From Chamaea fasciata (Eukaryota; Chordata; Aves; Passeriformes; Sylviidae), in NCBI GenBank assembly GCA_029207755.1, contig JARCOQ010000025.1, positions 2,410,820 to 2,474,819 of the forward strand: a stretch of 64,000 nt of DNA, read 5' to 3'. The first letter of the stretch is position 1. Each line of letters begins with the position of its first letter. The notes beneath the pieces are model-generated. The model was not told the origin of the DNA. It saw only the letters and a list, made by a program, of their open reading frames with translations, and did not search any database. The position numbers and the translations under genes were made by a program. Positions 23,416 through 46,259 of the stretch are shown here, in pieces.

Positions 23416-24194
23416 CGTGCCCAGGCCGCGGGGCATTGGTGGCAGCGGGGCACGGAGCTGGAGAGACGCGTGGGGGGGGACAGAGGGACAGGGAGGGACA
23501 GAGGAGGGCCACAGGGACAGTGGTGGGGACAGAAGGACAGGGGAGGGACACAGGGACAGAGGAGGGACACAGGGACAGAGGAGGGACAGAGGGGACGGCC
23601 GGACCACACAGCGGGCCCGGCGGGGGCGCGGCCGGGGGGCAGCGGGGGCCGAGCTGCGCCCCGACCTCCCCCGGGACCCGAGCCCGGCGCTGTCGCTTCA
23701 AAGGCGACACCGGGGTTGTCACCCTGGGCCAGCCCGGCTCCGGGGGAGACCCGGTGCCACCCACGGCCCAGCCCCTCAGGGGGGCTTCTCTTGTCCCCCC
23801 GCCTTTGTTTCGTGTTTAGTGCTTTTGTTCCCCCCTCTTTGGTGCTTTGTTCCAGCTCGTCCTTTGTTCCGACGCCTTTGGTTTCTCTTCCCTTTGATGC
23901 TTTGTCACTCCCTTCATCTTGGTGCTTTTCTTTCCCCCCCCCCCCTTTTTTTTTTTTCGGTTTGTTTTCGGTTTTTTGGGGTTTTGTTTTTAAGCTGGCT
24001 CTTGGATTTTTGGGGGATTTTATTGGGCTCTTTTTTGTTGTTGTTGTTGTTTTTCTCTGTCCTGGCCTTGGCATTTTTCTCCTTTCTCCTGCCTCGTCCA
24101 CTCCTCGGGTCACATGGACTGGGCCCGGATTGTCTCCAAATCCCCATTTGTCTTGTTTTGGTGCCGCCTGCATTTCCCTGCTTTTATGTCCTTT
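23416..24194. other. GC-rich then T-rich sequence, no gene seen
   Basis: Short 'gggacagaggagggacacag' repeats lie at 23,475-23,600. CpG-rich sequence follows to 23,770, then T/C-rich DNA with a C9-T12 run at 23,935. No exon was recognised. Confidence 0.35.
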
Positions 24195-24236
24195 TTCTTT
24201 TTTTTCTTTTTTTTTTTTTTTTTTTTTTTTTTGTCT
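24195..24236. repeat. Poly-T tract
   Basis: About 35 T interrupted by a few C, on the plus strand. Confidence 0.9.
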
Positions 24237-24284
24237 TAAGAGACTCTCAGCGATTTCTTCTCCCCGGCTGCTGAGGGAAGAGCG

Positions 24285-24430
24285 GGGGGCTCTGGGCTTA
24301 ATTAATTAGCGAGTGTAATCTTTAGCTGCGGGATGTGCAGAGCATCATTACGGCTGTCATTAGGGCGTTGAGGGTTAGCCAGGGTTTAAATACCAGCTAA
24401 TTGCAGCCAAGAGCTCCCGACTCCGAAAAA
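24285..24430. promoter_or_regulatory. Candidate conserved noncoding element, homeobox-like motifs
   Basis: An AT-rich, non-repetitive 140-bp island in GC-rich DNA carries ttaattaattag, gcatcattac, gctgtcattag and agctaattg. These are spaced TAAT/ATTA cores typical of developmental enhancers. Conservation cannot be tested here. The call rests on composition and motif density only. Confidence 0.35.
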
Positions 24431-24479
24431 AAAAAAAAAAAAATCCAGCGGGAGCAGCCGCGATTTTGGGGAGAAAATT

Positions 24480-24750
24480 CCCGACAGGGAGGAGAAGAAA
24501 CAGGAGCCCCCAGTGGGTAAAAGGTTGCTGGGAGTAAGGAGTTCCTTGATGTGTCCTAAAAATACCCCAAAATCGTCACTTTAGGGGTGTTAAATGTCAC
24601 TTCGGGAGGGTAGCGCCAGCTCGGGGACAAAGGCGATGCCAGGGGAGGATGGAGAGGGTCCAGCCGCCTCCAGGGGCGATTTTTCCCGGCTCCCATCACC
24701 CAGCAGGTCCAAGGCACCCTTTGGATGCGGGAATTCGGGATTGGGACGGG
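24480..24750. repeat. Direct duplicate, copy 1 (partner 25,675-25,945)
   Basis: About 270 bp is repeated 1.2 kb downstream. Shared landmarks are 'gggaggagaaga', 'caaaatcgtcactt', 'ggggtgttaaatgtcac' and 'ctttggatgcgggaattcgg'. Identity is roughly 80% with indels. Confidence 0.9.
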
Positions 24751-25674
24751 CTCGGGGAGGGCTGGAGCAGCCCCGCGGCTGCTGCTGCCGCAGCTCGGGG
24801 CGGTGGCACGGAGGGGACAAGGGACTTTGATCTCAACAACCGTCCCCCCCCCCCGCCCCCCATCGGGGCACGTGCGCGGAGCCCACCACAAAAATCAGAT
24901 ACCGGCATTTGGAGCCGTTTTCTTTTCCCCCCCAGAACGGCTCCGATCGCGGCGGCTTCGCTTCGATTTCAGCGCCCCAAATCCCCCCCTCCCCGCCTTG
25001 CCAACCCTCAACCTCTGCTCGGATGTCGCATCAACCCCCGAAGCGAACCCAGGATCCTTTTTTGGGGCGCCCCAAACCCCACCCCGTCCCCGATCCCGCA
25101 AGTTTCGAGCAGCTGGCGCTGCTCCCCGGCTGCCGAGGGGAGGAAACGGCCAAAAAATAGCAACAGGATGTGCCCCCAGATAAGGTGATCGATATCAGAG
25201 AGCGCCGCTGTTTTCAGCCCAGCTGCTCGAGCCGAGCCGTGCAGGAGATCGGCCCCGATAGGGGCGGCCCCGGCCCCTCGACACCCCGAATTCTGCCCTC
25301 CCCGCTCGGTTTTTGGTAACCCGGTGACGTCCTCGAGGGTTTTGTTTTTTTTGGGTTTTTTTTTTTTTTGGAGGGAGGAGGGGGAGGGTTTTGGGGTGGG
25401 GGAAAAGGCTGGAGGGTTCTGCAGGGAGATTTGTGGGGTCGGGGTGGATCGGGAGGGGTCTGGGTCCCCCAGAATTCTGGGGGTGAGCCGTTACCCGCAG
25501 CACGGCGTTCCCGGGATGAGGCAGGCAGTGGGAAGGGTCCAGAGGAGGATTTTTTTGGGGGGGAACAGCTGGGTGACGCCTCCGTGATCCCACAAATGAG
25601 CGCAGGCACGGCCGCAGCTCTCCGTGGGAGAGCAGCCTCCTCCCCTGGCTCATCCCGAGGGTGAGGAATTCCAG
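24751..25674. other. CpG-rich spacer between duplicates
   Basis: GC-rich with a C-run at 24,846, a gcacgtgcgcgg E-box-like site near 24,869, and a T-run at 25,362. No coding exon was recognised. It may be a CpG island (24,760-25,320). Confidence 0.35.
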
Positions 25675-25945
25675 GGAATTCCCCACAGGGAGGAGAAGAC
25701 ACAGGAGCCCCCAGGGGAGAAAAGGCTGCTGGGAGCAAGGAGTGCGTTCATGTCTCCCCCCCATAAAAACCCCAAATCGTCACTTCGGGGGTGTTAAATG
25801 TCACTTTGGGAGACAGAACCCAGGGCAGCGCCAGCCCAGGGGCAAAGGGAGAGGATGGAGAGGGTTCAGCTGCCTCGAGGGTGGCGATTGCTCCCATCAC
25901 CCAACAGGGCCAAAGAACCCTTTGGATGCGGGAATTCGGTGGGAA
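25675..25945. repeat. Direct duplicate, copy 2 (partner 24,480-24,750)
   Basis: Second copy of the block. It carries a 14-bp insertion near 25,815 relative to copy 1. Confidence 0.9.
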
Positions 25946-26519
25946 TTTGGGGCACACAGCAACTCCAAACAGCTCCCGCCGGCCCCAATCCCACAAGGAA
26001 AACCGGGAGCTGCCCCGTCCTCCCTTCCCGTGGCTCCGGGAGTGCCAAAACCCGGGCTCGGCGGTGCCAAGGATCAGCCAGGACATCCCGGGGACATCCG
26101 CACCCTCCTCAGAGCCGTGACCCGCACATTGCCCCCCCAGACTGTGTCCCCGGTGCCAGGGCGCCGTGCCAGCCCAGCCAGCACCTCCAGAGCTTAAAAA
26201 ACCCCAAAGCGCCGCCAACAAAAGGAGCCGGCAAACCCCATCCCGCAGGTCCGCCCGGGCTCGCTTCAAATGCAAACTGCGGGCCCATAAACCCCGGATC
26301 GCCCGTCCTAAACACCCCCCCGGGCTGCCTGGTGGCCTTGATGCCACCACCTCCCGTGGCATTGTCACCGAAATCACCCTCAGCTCGCTCTGCCCCGTCC
26401 TCCAAAGGGCTGAACCTGCTTTTGATGGCAGAGCTGGCACCGCGAAGGCAAAAAAAAAAAAAACCACCCTAAAAAAAATTCCCCCCAACCCTGATCTCTG
26501 TATCTGCAGCCATGCAAGG
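25946..26519. other. Unique CpG-rich sequence, no gene seen
   Basis: Moderately CpG-rich with an A tract at 26,451. No exon was recognised. Confidence 0.3.
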
Positions 26520-26910
26520 AATATTGTTCGGCGCAGCACAAAAGCATCCCTGAAAATAGAAGCGCCAGGGCCAGGCCTGCCAGTGGCTGTGTGAGATAAC
26601 GTCTACTTGCAAACAGTGTGTCTTTGTGCCGCTGTCACTGTCCCCATTGTTCAGGAGCCCATTGCCTCGGGGATATTGTTCCCTCCTTTTGTCTCAGCCC
26701 GGCTCCTTTTTGTTTGACTTTACTTTACCATTTCATTCCTCTCCTTTGTGGCGCCGTTCTTGCTTTTGTCTCTCTCTCTCTCTCTCTCTCTGCCTTTTCT
26801 CTCGCTGATTTGTATTTAGCGATTGTTCCCGGCTCGCTGCGAGCACAAAGTGCTCCGGGCTCTTTTCTCACTCCATTCATTCCCTATTCAGGTGCGTTTG
26901 TTTGCCTATA
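26520..26910. promoter_or_regulatory. Candidate regulatory element with four ATTGTT motifs
   Basis: A less GC-rich unique block has ATTGTT (SOX core) at 26,523, 26,646, 26,675 and 26,822, and a (TC)n run at 26,768-26,792. No coding potential was recognised. A regulatory role is inference. Confidence 0.3.
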
Positions 26911-27034
26911 GGTACCGGCAGGAGAAGGGATTTGGGAGGGGGATGAGGGATTTTGGGGGGTCCTGGAGGCTGTTGGTGGCCTTTGGGGACAGCCAGGCCC
27001 TCGTGTCCCCCATCCCAGCGACAAAAAGACCACC

Positions 27035-27275
27035 GGGAAAAGGAGAAATGAGACCCCAAAAGGAGAAATTACACCCAAAAATGACAAGTGAGACCCCAAA
27101 AGGACAAATGAGATCCCAAAAAGGACAGATGAGACCCCAGAAAGGACAGATGAGACCCCAAAAAGGACAGATGAGACCCCAAAAGGACAGATGAGACCCC
27201 AAAAGGAGAAATTACACCCCAAAAAGGACAAATGAGACCCCAAAAAGGACAAATGAGACCCCAAAAAGGAGCGGC
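27035..27275. repeat. Minisatellite, about 21-bp unit 'gagaccccaaaaaggacaga'
   Basis: About 11 copies with A-number variation and aggagaaat/aggacaaat/aggacagat variants. Confidence 0.95.
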
Positions 27276-28020
27276 CCGGGATGCTGACAGGGACAGGGAC
27301 ACGGGGGTGGCCCCGCAGAGGTGACCGGGCCCGGTGCCACCCGGGCTGAGCGCCAGCCCCGAGCGATCCCGACCCTGGAACTGCCGATCCCGACTCCCCA
27401 CAGCCCTGGATCTCCCCCATCCCTGGCTTTTGGGAGCCTGTGGAGGGCATTCCATGCGGCTGTGACCTCCCAGAGGGACCCTGGGGGTGGCACCAGGGTG
27501 GGCACAGGGTGGGACAGCGGGGAGGGATTCACCCCCCGGCTGCTCGTGGGGACATCGCGGGTGGCTGGAGGTGACCTGGGGACACCCGGGCAGCGGCCCC
27601 GAGGCTCCCGGAGGGTGGGGGACACGGACCTGCAGGGCGCAGGGCGGGCTCGCTCCCAACGCCACGAGGAGGAAGAGGAGGAGGAGGAGGAGGAGGATTC
27701 CTCAGGGCCACCCCCGGAGACAACAAAGCCCCGCTGTTCCCCGGGCACGGCCCGCGTGACCCGACGGGACTTTTCCATCCCCTCCCCGCCGCCCAAACCC
27801 CGAGGATGGAAGGGAAACCTCCTCCTCCTCCTCCTCCTCAGCCGGGCACACCCCACGCGAACGGGAGAGGTCCCCGAGACTCACCCCGGAGCAAGGGACG
27901 GAGCGGGACCAGGGGACAGCGAGCGGCGACCGCGGTGGCTGCTCGGGGCCAGCGGAGCCCCCGGGCCCGGGCGCTCCCGGGGCGGCGGGGGGGGCGTGCC
28001 TGGGAACGGAGGGAGCGGAC
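27276..28020. other. GC-rich unique sequence, no gene seen
   Basis: Contains a GAG-triplet tract at 27,663-27,700 and a CTC tract at 27,820-27,840. CpG is frequent at 27,740-28,020. No exon was recognised. Confidence 0.3.
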
Positions 28021-28100
28021 CCGGGGCCATTGTCTCATTGTTCGGGCTTCAAAAGGACAATGGGGCATTGTTGTCCCCGGGGATCCCATTGTTTGCTTTC
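28021..28100. promoter_or_regulatory. Dense cluster of SOX-type motifs
   Basis: Five CATTGT/ACAATG sites fall within 70 bp: 28,028 (cattgtc), 28,036 (cattgtt), 28,057 (acaatg), 28,066 (cattgtt) and 28,087 (cattgtt). They are unevenly spaced and lie in CpG-rich flanks, so they are not a simple tandem repeat. This could be a SOX-bound enhancer. Function is inferred. Confidence 0.4.
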
Positions 28101-28640
28101 CCTGCAGATCCCGGAGCTTTGCCGAGGGCCGGCTCCGTGTGTGGGACGCTGGAGAGCAACGAGGCAGGAATGTTTCCTCCCACACCCTCCCCCCGGTTTT
28201 TGGGGTTTGGGGTGGGTTTTTTTTGGCATTTCTCCCGGCGTAAAAAGGTTCGGCAGGGCCCGGGCAGAGGGGCTGGGGGCGCCCAGAGACCCCCAGAGCC
28301 CGCAGGGATGGGCTGAGAGCGCGGGAAATCCATCCCTCCATCCCTGCGGGTTCCCAACACCCGGCCGGGATTCTGGTGGGCCACGAACCAGGCTCTGCCC
28401 TCAGGAGCATCCACCGGGCGATATCCCGATTTTCCGGCCTCCCCCAGACCCAAACCTCGCCCGGCACGGCCGGCTTTGGCTCCTGCAGCGCCCAGGAAAA
28501 TCCCACTGGGACCGCAAAAATCGCGCGGGGAGGGACGGCCCGGCCCGGAGCGCTCCCGGGGCCGCTTCCCGGGCTCATTCCCGCGGCTGCTGCCTCGGGA
28601 AAATTAAATTGTGGCGCCGGGAAAAGGCTGGGGGAGGGGG
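28101..28640. other. GC-rich unique sequence, no gene seen
   Basis: CpG-rich at 28,400-28,620. No exon or domain was recognised. Confidence 0.3.
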
Positions 28641-28644
28641 AAGG

Positions 28645-28815
28645 AGCCGGGAAGGAGCGGAATTCCAGGAGCGGGGAAGAGGAGGGGAAGGAGTAGAATT
28701 CCAGGTGTGAGGAAGGAGCGGGGAAGAAATGGGGAAAGAATTCCAGGAGCAGGGAAGGAGCAGAATTCCAGGAGCGGGGAAGGAGAGGGAAAGGAGCAGA
28801 ATTCCAGGAGTATTC
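28645..28815. repeat. Purine-rich repeat based on 'ggaattccaggagcggggaa'
   Basis: Six to seven irregular units of 'gaaggagcagaattccagga' with strong purine asymmetry. Confidence 0.88.
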
Positions 28816-29034
28816 CAGCCCGAGGGATGGATAGAGCAGGACAGGGCTCCGCTGTGCCCAGGGACACCCGCGCTGCTCCCAAGGGCCGGGAAAAGCAGGA
28901 AAAGCCGGGACCAGCCTCGGGATGAGCCCTTGGAGAGGGGAGGTGGCAGTGTCTGGGGACACGGGGGGGCGACACAAACCTGCCTGAGGCTCTTTACCCC
29001 TCCCAGAATGTGATTTACACACCTGCGGGGTGAC

Positions 29035-29920
29035 ACACACACACTGTCACACTGTCACACTGCCACTGTCACACTGCCACTGTCACACTGCCACTGTCAC
29101 ACTGCCACACTGCCACTGCCACACTGCCACACTGCCACTGTCACACTGTCACACTGTCACTGTCACACTGCCACTGTCACACTGCCACTGTCACACTGTC
29201 ACTGTCACACTGCCACTGTCACACTGTCACACTGTCACACTGTCACACTGCCACTGTCACACTGCCACACTGCCACTGTCACACTGTCACTGTCACACTG
29301 CCACTGTCACACTGCCACACTGCCACTGTCACACTGTCACACTGTCACACTGTCACACTGCCACTGTCACACTGTCACACTGCCACTGTCACACTGCCAC
29401 TGTCACACTGCCACTGTCACACTGCCACACTGCCACTGTCACACTGTCACACTGTCACTGTCACACTGCCACTGTCACACTGTCACACTGCCACTGTCAC
29501 ACTGTCACACTGCCACTGTCACACTGCCACTGTCACACTGTCACACTGTCACACTGTCACACTGCCACTGTCACACTGCCACACTGCCACTGTCACACTG
29601 CCACTGTCACACTGCCACTGTCACACTGTCACACTGCCACACTGCCACTGTCACACTGCCACTGTCACACTGCCATACTGCCACTGTCACACTGCCACTG
29701 TCACACTGCCACTGTCACACTGTCACACTGCCACTGTCACACTGCCACTGTCACACTGTCACACTGTCACACTGCCACACTGCCACTGTCACACTGCCAC
29801 TGTCACACTGTCACACTGCCACTGTCACACTGCCACTGTCACACTGTCACACTGTCACACTGTCACACTGCCACTGTCACACTGCCACTGTCACACTGTC
29901 ATTGTCACACTGCCACTCCC
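29035..29920. repeat. CACACTG minisatellite (8-bp and 6-bp units), about 885 bp
   Basis: The array mixes 8-bp ACTGTCAC or ACTGCCAC units with shorter ACTGTC/ACTGCC units, most often as a 14-bp composite. One plus frame stays open through it as a His/Thr/Cys repeat (HCHTVT and HCHTAT), ending near 29,965. There is no sign it is a gene. Confidence 0.97.
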
Positions 29921-29964
29921 CGTTTCCTGTCCCACACGGAGCTCCCACCTCTGCCTCCGTGCTG

Positions 29965-30392
29965 ATCTCACTTCCTCCTTATCAGAGCAGCTCTGCTGAT
30001 AAGGGATCACCGCTGATCAGGGATCACGTAAGGGATCACAGCTGATCAGGGATCACAGCTGATAAGGGATCAGAGCTGATAAGCGCTCAGGGCTGATCAG
30101 GGATCACATAAGGGATCAGAGCTGATCAGGGATCACACAGGGGATCACGCCTGATCAGAGCTCAGGGCTGATAAGGGATCACTGTTGATCAGGGATCACG
30201 GTCGATAAGGGATCATGGCTGATCAGGGCTCAGAGCTGGTAAGACATCACAGCTGATAAGGGATCACATAAGTGATCTCGGCTGATCAAGGCTCAAGGCT
30301 GATTGATAAGGGATCACTGCTGATAAGGGATCAGGGCTGATTGACAAGGGATCACTGCTGATAAGGGATCAGGGCTGATTGATAAGGGAAAA
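29965..30392. repeat. GATA-motif minisatellite, 'gctgataagggatcac'
   Basis: About 25 units of 14-20 bp alternate ctgataagggatca with ctgatcagggatca. At least ten carry TGATAAG or CGATAAG, a strong GATA-factor core. The others have GATC palindromes (tgatca) in its place. Confidence 0.93.
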
Positions 30393-30915
30393 CCTAAAAG
30401 CGCCCCCAGCTGGATTTGGGGTTTGTGGGAGCTGGGAAAGGGGAAACTCTCCCTGGCAAAAGGGAGGGAATGGGAATTCCCAGCCCTGGAGATGTGGGAT
30501 GGGGTTTGTGCCACATCCCAGCGAGCTGATCCAGGGTTTTGGTGTTTTCCAGGAATTTCCTCCAGGAATTCCTTCCCAAAATGGCTTCACGCCCATCCAG
30601 CCCTGCCCGGGAGCTGAAGGAATTTTCACCCTCTGGAAAAGCCAAGACCGCGAGAGGCAGCAGAAAATCCAAGGAAAAGGGGCTGGGAAAAGCGGAGCCC
30701 GCCTGGAATCTCCTCCTCCTCATCCCGGGAATTCCTGCCGGGATTGGGATCGGGCAGAGCCGAGCCCGCAGCTCCCCCTTCTGTCCGGAGCCCTCGGGAA
30801 GGTTTATTCCCGTTCTAGCCGGAATTTGGGATGCTCCGGGCAGAATTCCCGCAGAATTCCTACAAAATTCCCGCAGAATTCCAAAAACCCCGGGAGCCTC
30901 CCCCGGGTGAGGATT
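30393..30915. other. Unique sequence, no gene seen
   Basis: No exon was recognised in about 520 bp. Confidence 0.35.
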
Positions 30916-31215
30916 GGGAAGGGATTCCTTGGGAAAAAGGGATTTGATTTTGGGGACAAATTGATTGATTTTGGGAGGAAAAAAAAATTGATCATTTTTG
31001 GGATAAAAAAAGTTAGTTTTTGGGCAAAATGGATTGGTTTGGGAAAAAGGGATTTGTTTTGGAAAGTGGGGATTGATTCTGGGGGAAAAATGATTATTTT
31101 GGGGAAGAAGGGATTGGTTTTGGGGAAAAAGGGATTATTTTGGAGAAGAAGGGATGGGTTTTAGGAAGAAGAGACGGATTTGGGGACAACGGGATTGTTT
31201 TTGGGATAAAGAGCT
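30916..31215. repeat. Degenerate repeat 'gggattgattttggggaaaa'
   Basis: About 15 loosely similar units with many A/G/T runs lie just downstream of the SNRPE 3' end. Confidence 0.8.
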
Positions 31216-31312
31216 CGGTTTGGGAAAACCTGAACCCCCAGGATCCAATCCCACAGGGAAAAAAACCCCGGAAAACATCTCTCCCCACTCCGAGCTTTTC
31301 TGAAAAACGTTT

Positions 31313-31318
31313 TTTATT
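31313..31318 (-). terminator. SNRPE: SNRPE polyadenylation signal (AATAAA)
   Basis: AATAAA on the minus strand lies about 107 bases after the SNRPE stop codon, a short 3' UTR as expected for this gene. Cleavage would be near 31,295. Confidence 0.75.
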
Positions 31319-31424
31319 CCCCCAAGAAAACCCCCCCAAACTACAAAACAGAATTCCCAGAGGAGCGTGGGGATCTCCACCGCTGGCACATCCCGGTTTT
31401 CCAGAGCTCCCAATCCCAGTTTTT

Positions 31425-33662
<2,238 letters not shown>

Positions 33663-34215
33663 GGCTGCACGGGGCCGCCGGGCGCTCTGGGATAGCGGCG
33701 GGGCAGGAGCGGCACCGCGCGGGGCACTGTGGGATAGTGGCGGGGTGTGGGGATGGGGGGGGAGCGCGGGGCACTGTGGGATAGCGGCGGTGTGAGGGGG
33801 AAGACCAGCGCGCGGGGCACTGTGGGATAGCGGCGGGGTGTAGGGATGGGGGGGGTGAGCGCAGGGCACTGTGGGATAGCGGCTGTGTGAGGGGAGAGGA
33901 CAGCGCAGGGCACTGTGGGATAGTGGCGGTGTGAGGGGAGAGGACAGCGCAGGGCACTGTGGGATAGTGGCGGTGTGAGGGGAGAGGACAGCGCAGGGCA
34001 CTGTGGGATAGTGGCGGTGTGAGGGGATGGGGGGGAGCACGCGGGGCACTGTGGGATAGTGGCGGTGTGAGGGGGAGACCAGCGCGCGGGGCACTGTGGG
34101 ATAGTGGCGGTGTGAGGGGGAGACCAGCGCGCGGGGCACTGTGGGATAGTGGCGGTGTGAGGGGGAGACCAGCGCGCGGGGCACTGTGGGATAGTGGCGG
34201 TGTGAGGGCAGCGGG
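33663..34215 (-). promoter_or_regulatory. SNRPE: SNRPE upstream region made of a minisatellite
   Basis: The 5' UTR and promoter must lie directly upstream of the ATG at 33,662. From about 33,690 the DNA is an array of about ten 52-62-bp units. Each contains 'ggggcactgtgggatagtgg' and 'cggtgtgaggggga', with unit variants at 33,740-33,870. The array is CpG-containing but no longer than 530 bp, so the core promoter probably overlaps it. Start-site position is not determined. Confidence 0.8.
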
Positions 34216-34650
34216 AGTTTTTTTCTTATTGGGTTTATTATCATTATTTTTAGGGTTGGTTTTTGCTCTTAGTGTTTTGGGTTTTTTGTTTGTTTGTTTG
34301 TATTATTAGGGGTTTTATTGCTATTATTTTATTTCGTTTTAATAACTATGTTTCCTAGAAAAATAAAATTAAAATATTCCCCTGGCTCAGAGCTACAGCA
34401 GAGCTGTGCCTTAAAGCCCCGACTGTCAAATCAAGCGGCGTTTTGTGTCCTTACAGGCACCAGAGTTTGCCTCTTAATTTGTCCTGCAAGGTCACAGAAC
34501 ACCCGAGAAGCCAAAAATCACTCAAGTATCTCCCATCCCCGGTGTCCTCCTCCTGTCCCTGTTCCCTGGGATGAGATCCCAAATCCCCCCTGGCTGTCCC
34601 CTCCTGGCAGGGAGTTGTGCAGAGCCAGGAATTCCCCCTGAGCTCCTGTT
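34216..34650. other. AT-rich then unique intergenic sequence
   Basis: T-rich DNA with AATAAA-like sites on the minus strand (34,228 and 34,309) that could serve as distal ZC3H11A poly(A) signals. No exon was recognised. Confidence 0.35.
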
Positions 34651-34657
34651 CTCCAGG

Positions 34658-34750
34658 CTGAGCCCCTTCCCAGCTCCCTCGGGATCCTCCAGCCCCTTCC
34701 CAGCTCCCTCGGGATCCTCCAGCCCCTTCCCAGCTCCCTCGGGATTTCCC
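34658..34750. repeat. Three-copy 30-bp tandem repeat
   Basis: 'ccccttcccagctccctcgg' plus 'gatcctccag' occurs three times almost perfectly. Confidence 0.9.
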
Positions 34751-34889
34751 CTTCCCTGGCCACACTCCAGCCCCTCTGGCTGATCCCACAACTCCACCCT
34801 CTGCCTCCTTAATTCCTAATTAACACTCAGATGCTCCCGTTCCTTAATTAAACCATGGCGAGCAGAGAGCTCTGCACGGACACCAGAAT

Positions 34890-35684
34890 GAGCAGCCTAC
34901 CTTTAATCCCTTAAATAGAATCATACAAATATAAAATGGAAGAATAAAATATTTACAGAACAACAAAGAAAAACCAAACAAACAAAAAAAAAATACCCAC
35001 AGGGATTCCACCCAATCCCATCTCCCAAGGGGCTGGAAAAGAGGGAAGCAGCCGAGGGGGAACATTCCAGGTGCTTTTCCTCCCTCCCAGAACGATCCCA
35101 GCTGGATGTGGAGCTTCATTCCAGTCTTGGAGCAGGGAGGGATCCTCAGAACCGAGAGGCACTTGAAGCAATCCTTCCTCTTCCCAAATCCCTGCGGGCA
35201 GCCAGGAGGAATTTTGGTTGCCCCTCAGGGAAAAGTCTGAGCCAGGCTCACCCTTGGCAGCGTTTGGTCCAAAATCCTGACTCGCTTCTCCCTGAATTTC
35301 CCCCCAGTTCCCAGTCGGGAGGCAGAGTGTCCATCCGCGAATTCCAGAGTTGACATAGTAACTCCAGGATATGTTTTGGGATTCGGTGTCCGGGGGGAGC
35401 TGTGATCCCGTGCTGGGCTGGCTCAGGAGATGGGATCTGTGTGTCCTCCCCCAGGGAATTCCAAGTGCTTCGTCCTGTGCTCGGAATTTCGGGATAACTC
35501 ACTAACAACCCAACTGTGCTTCCAGCTGGGACAAAGGATCTCCTCCAGGATCCAACAACATTTACAGGATTTCTGTGAGGGTGGGGAAGGAATTTTGTTG
35601 GTTTTTTAACTTTTTTTTTTTTTTTGGTGTCGCGTCTTTTCTCCCCCTTTTGTTTTTTTTTTTTTTGTTAAACCTCCCCCTCTC
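34890..35684 (-). other. ZC3H11A: Presumed ZC3H11A 3' UTR
   Basis: From the stop codon the minus strand runs through unique sequence to an ATTAAA at 34,912-34,917 that could be the poly(A) signal, giving about 790 bases. AATAAA sites farther down (34.2-34.3 kb) are alternatives. No cDNA is available to decide. Confidence 0.5.
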
Positions 35685-45700
<10,016 letters not shown>

Positions 45701-45717
45701 GCTGCAGGAATCCCGGG

Positions 45718-45885
45718 AAAGTTCAGGGTGTTTTCCCTCTCAGGATTTTGCTGTTTCCCCTTTCAGGATTTGCTGTTTCCCCTCTCAGGGTTTGGTGTTT
45801 CCCCACTGAGGGTTTGATGTTTTCCCTCTCAGGGTTTGGTGTTTCCTCTCTCAGGGTTTGGTTCTCTCTCAGGGTTCTTCTCCTC
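45718..45885. repeat. 25-bp repeat 'tgtttcccctctcagggttt' upstream of the start codon
   Basis: About six copies lie within the intron just upstream of the first coding exon (acceptor AG at 45,703-45,702). Confidence 0.9.
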
Positions 45886-46259
45886 CAGCCTGGGCAGGAA
45901 TTGGTTTGGCTCCAAAGGCTTCTCCTGGTTTAGCAGTGACAGCTTCTGTTTTAAAGTGACCCTAAAGCAAAGGGAGAAGGAGCAAAAATGGCTCTTTTTA
46001 GAGTTGTTTCTTATTAACTGATTTATTTCTGGAGAAAGGTGACGGTTTGAAATCACCTTTGTCTAATATTTGTAAAATACCGCAGTTTTTAAATGGAGTC
46101 ATGTGGGAAATGGAGATAAATTGCACTTTAATAATTAGATCTTAATAGGAATTGCATACAAATAATCACCTACTACTAACGAAATAATAATAATCATCAC
46201 ATAGTAACACCACACCACAACAACAGAACACATCAATCCCAAATCCCCAACCCCAAAGG

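Noticed and set aside
21635..24309. Open frames of 800-880 codons on the plus strand
   Set aside because: They are made almost entirely of the 23-bp repeat read in different frames. No start context, domain or splice structure supports a gene.
29030..29965. 311-codon His/Thr/Cys-rich frame
   Set aside because: Simple repeat translation with no flanking gene features.
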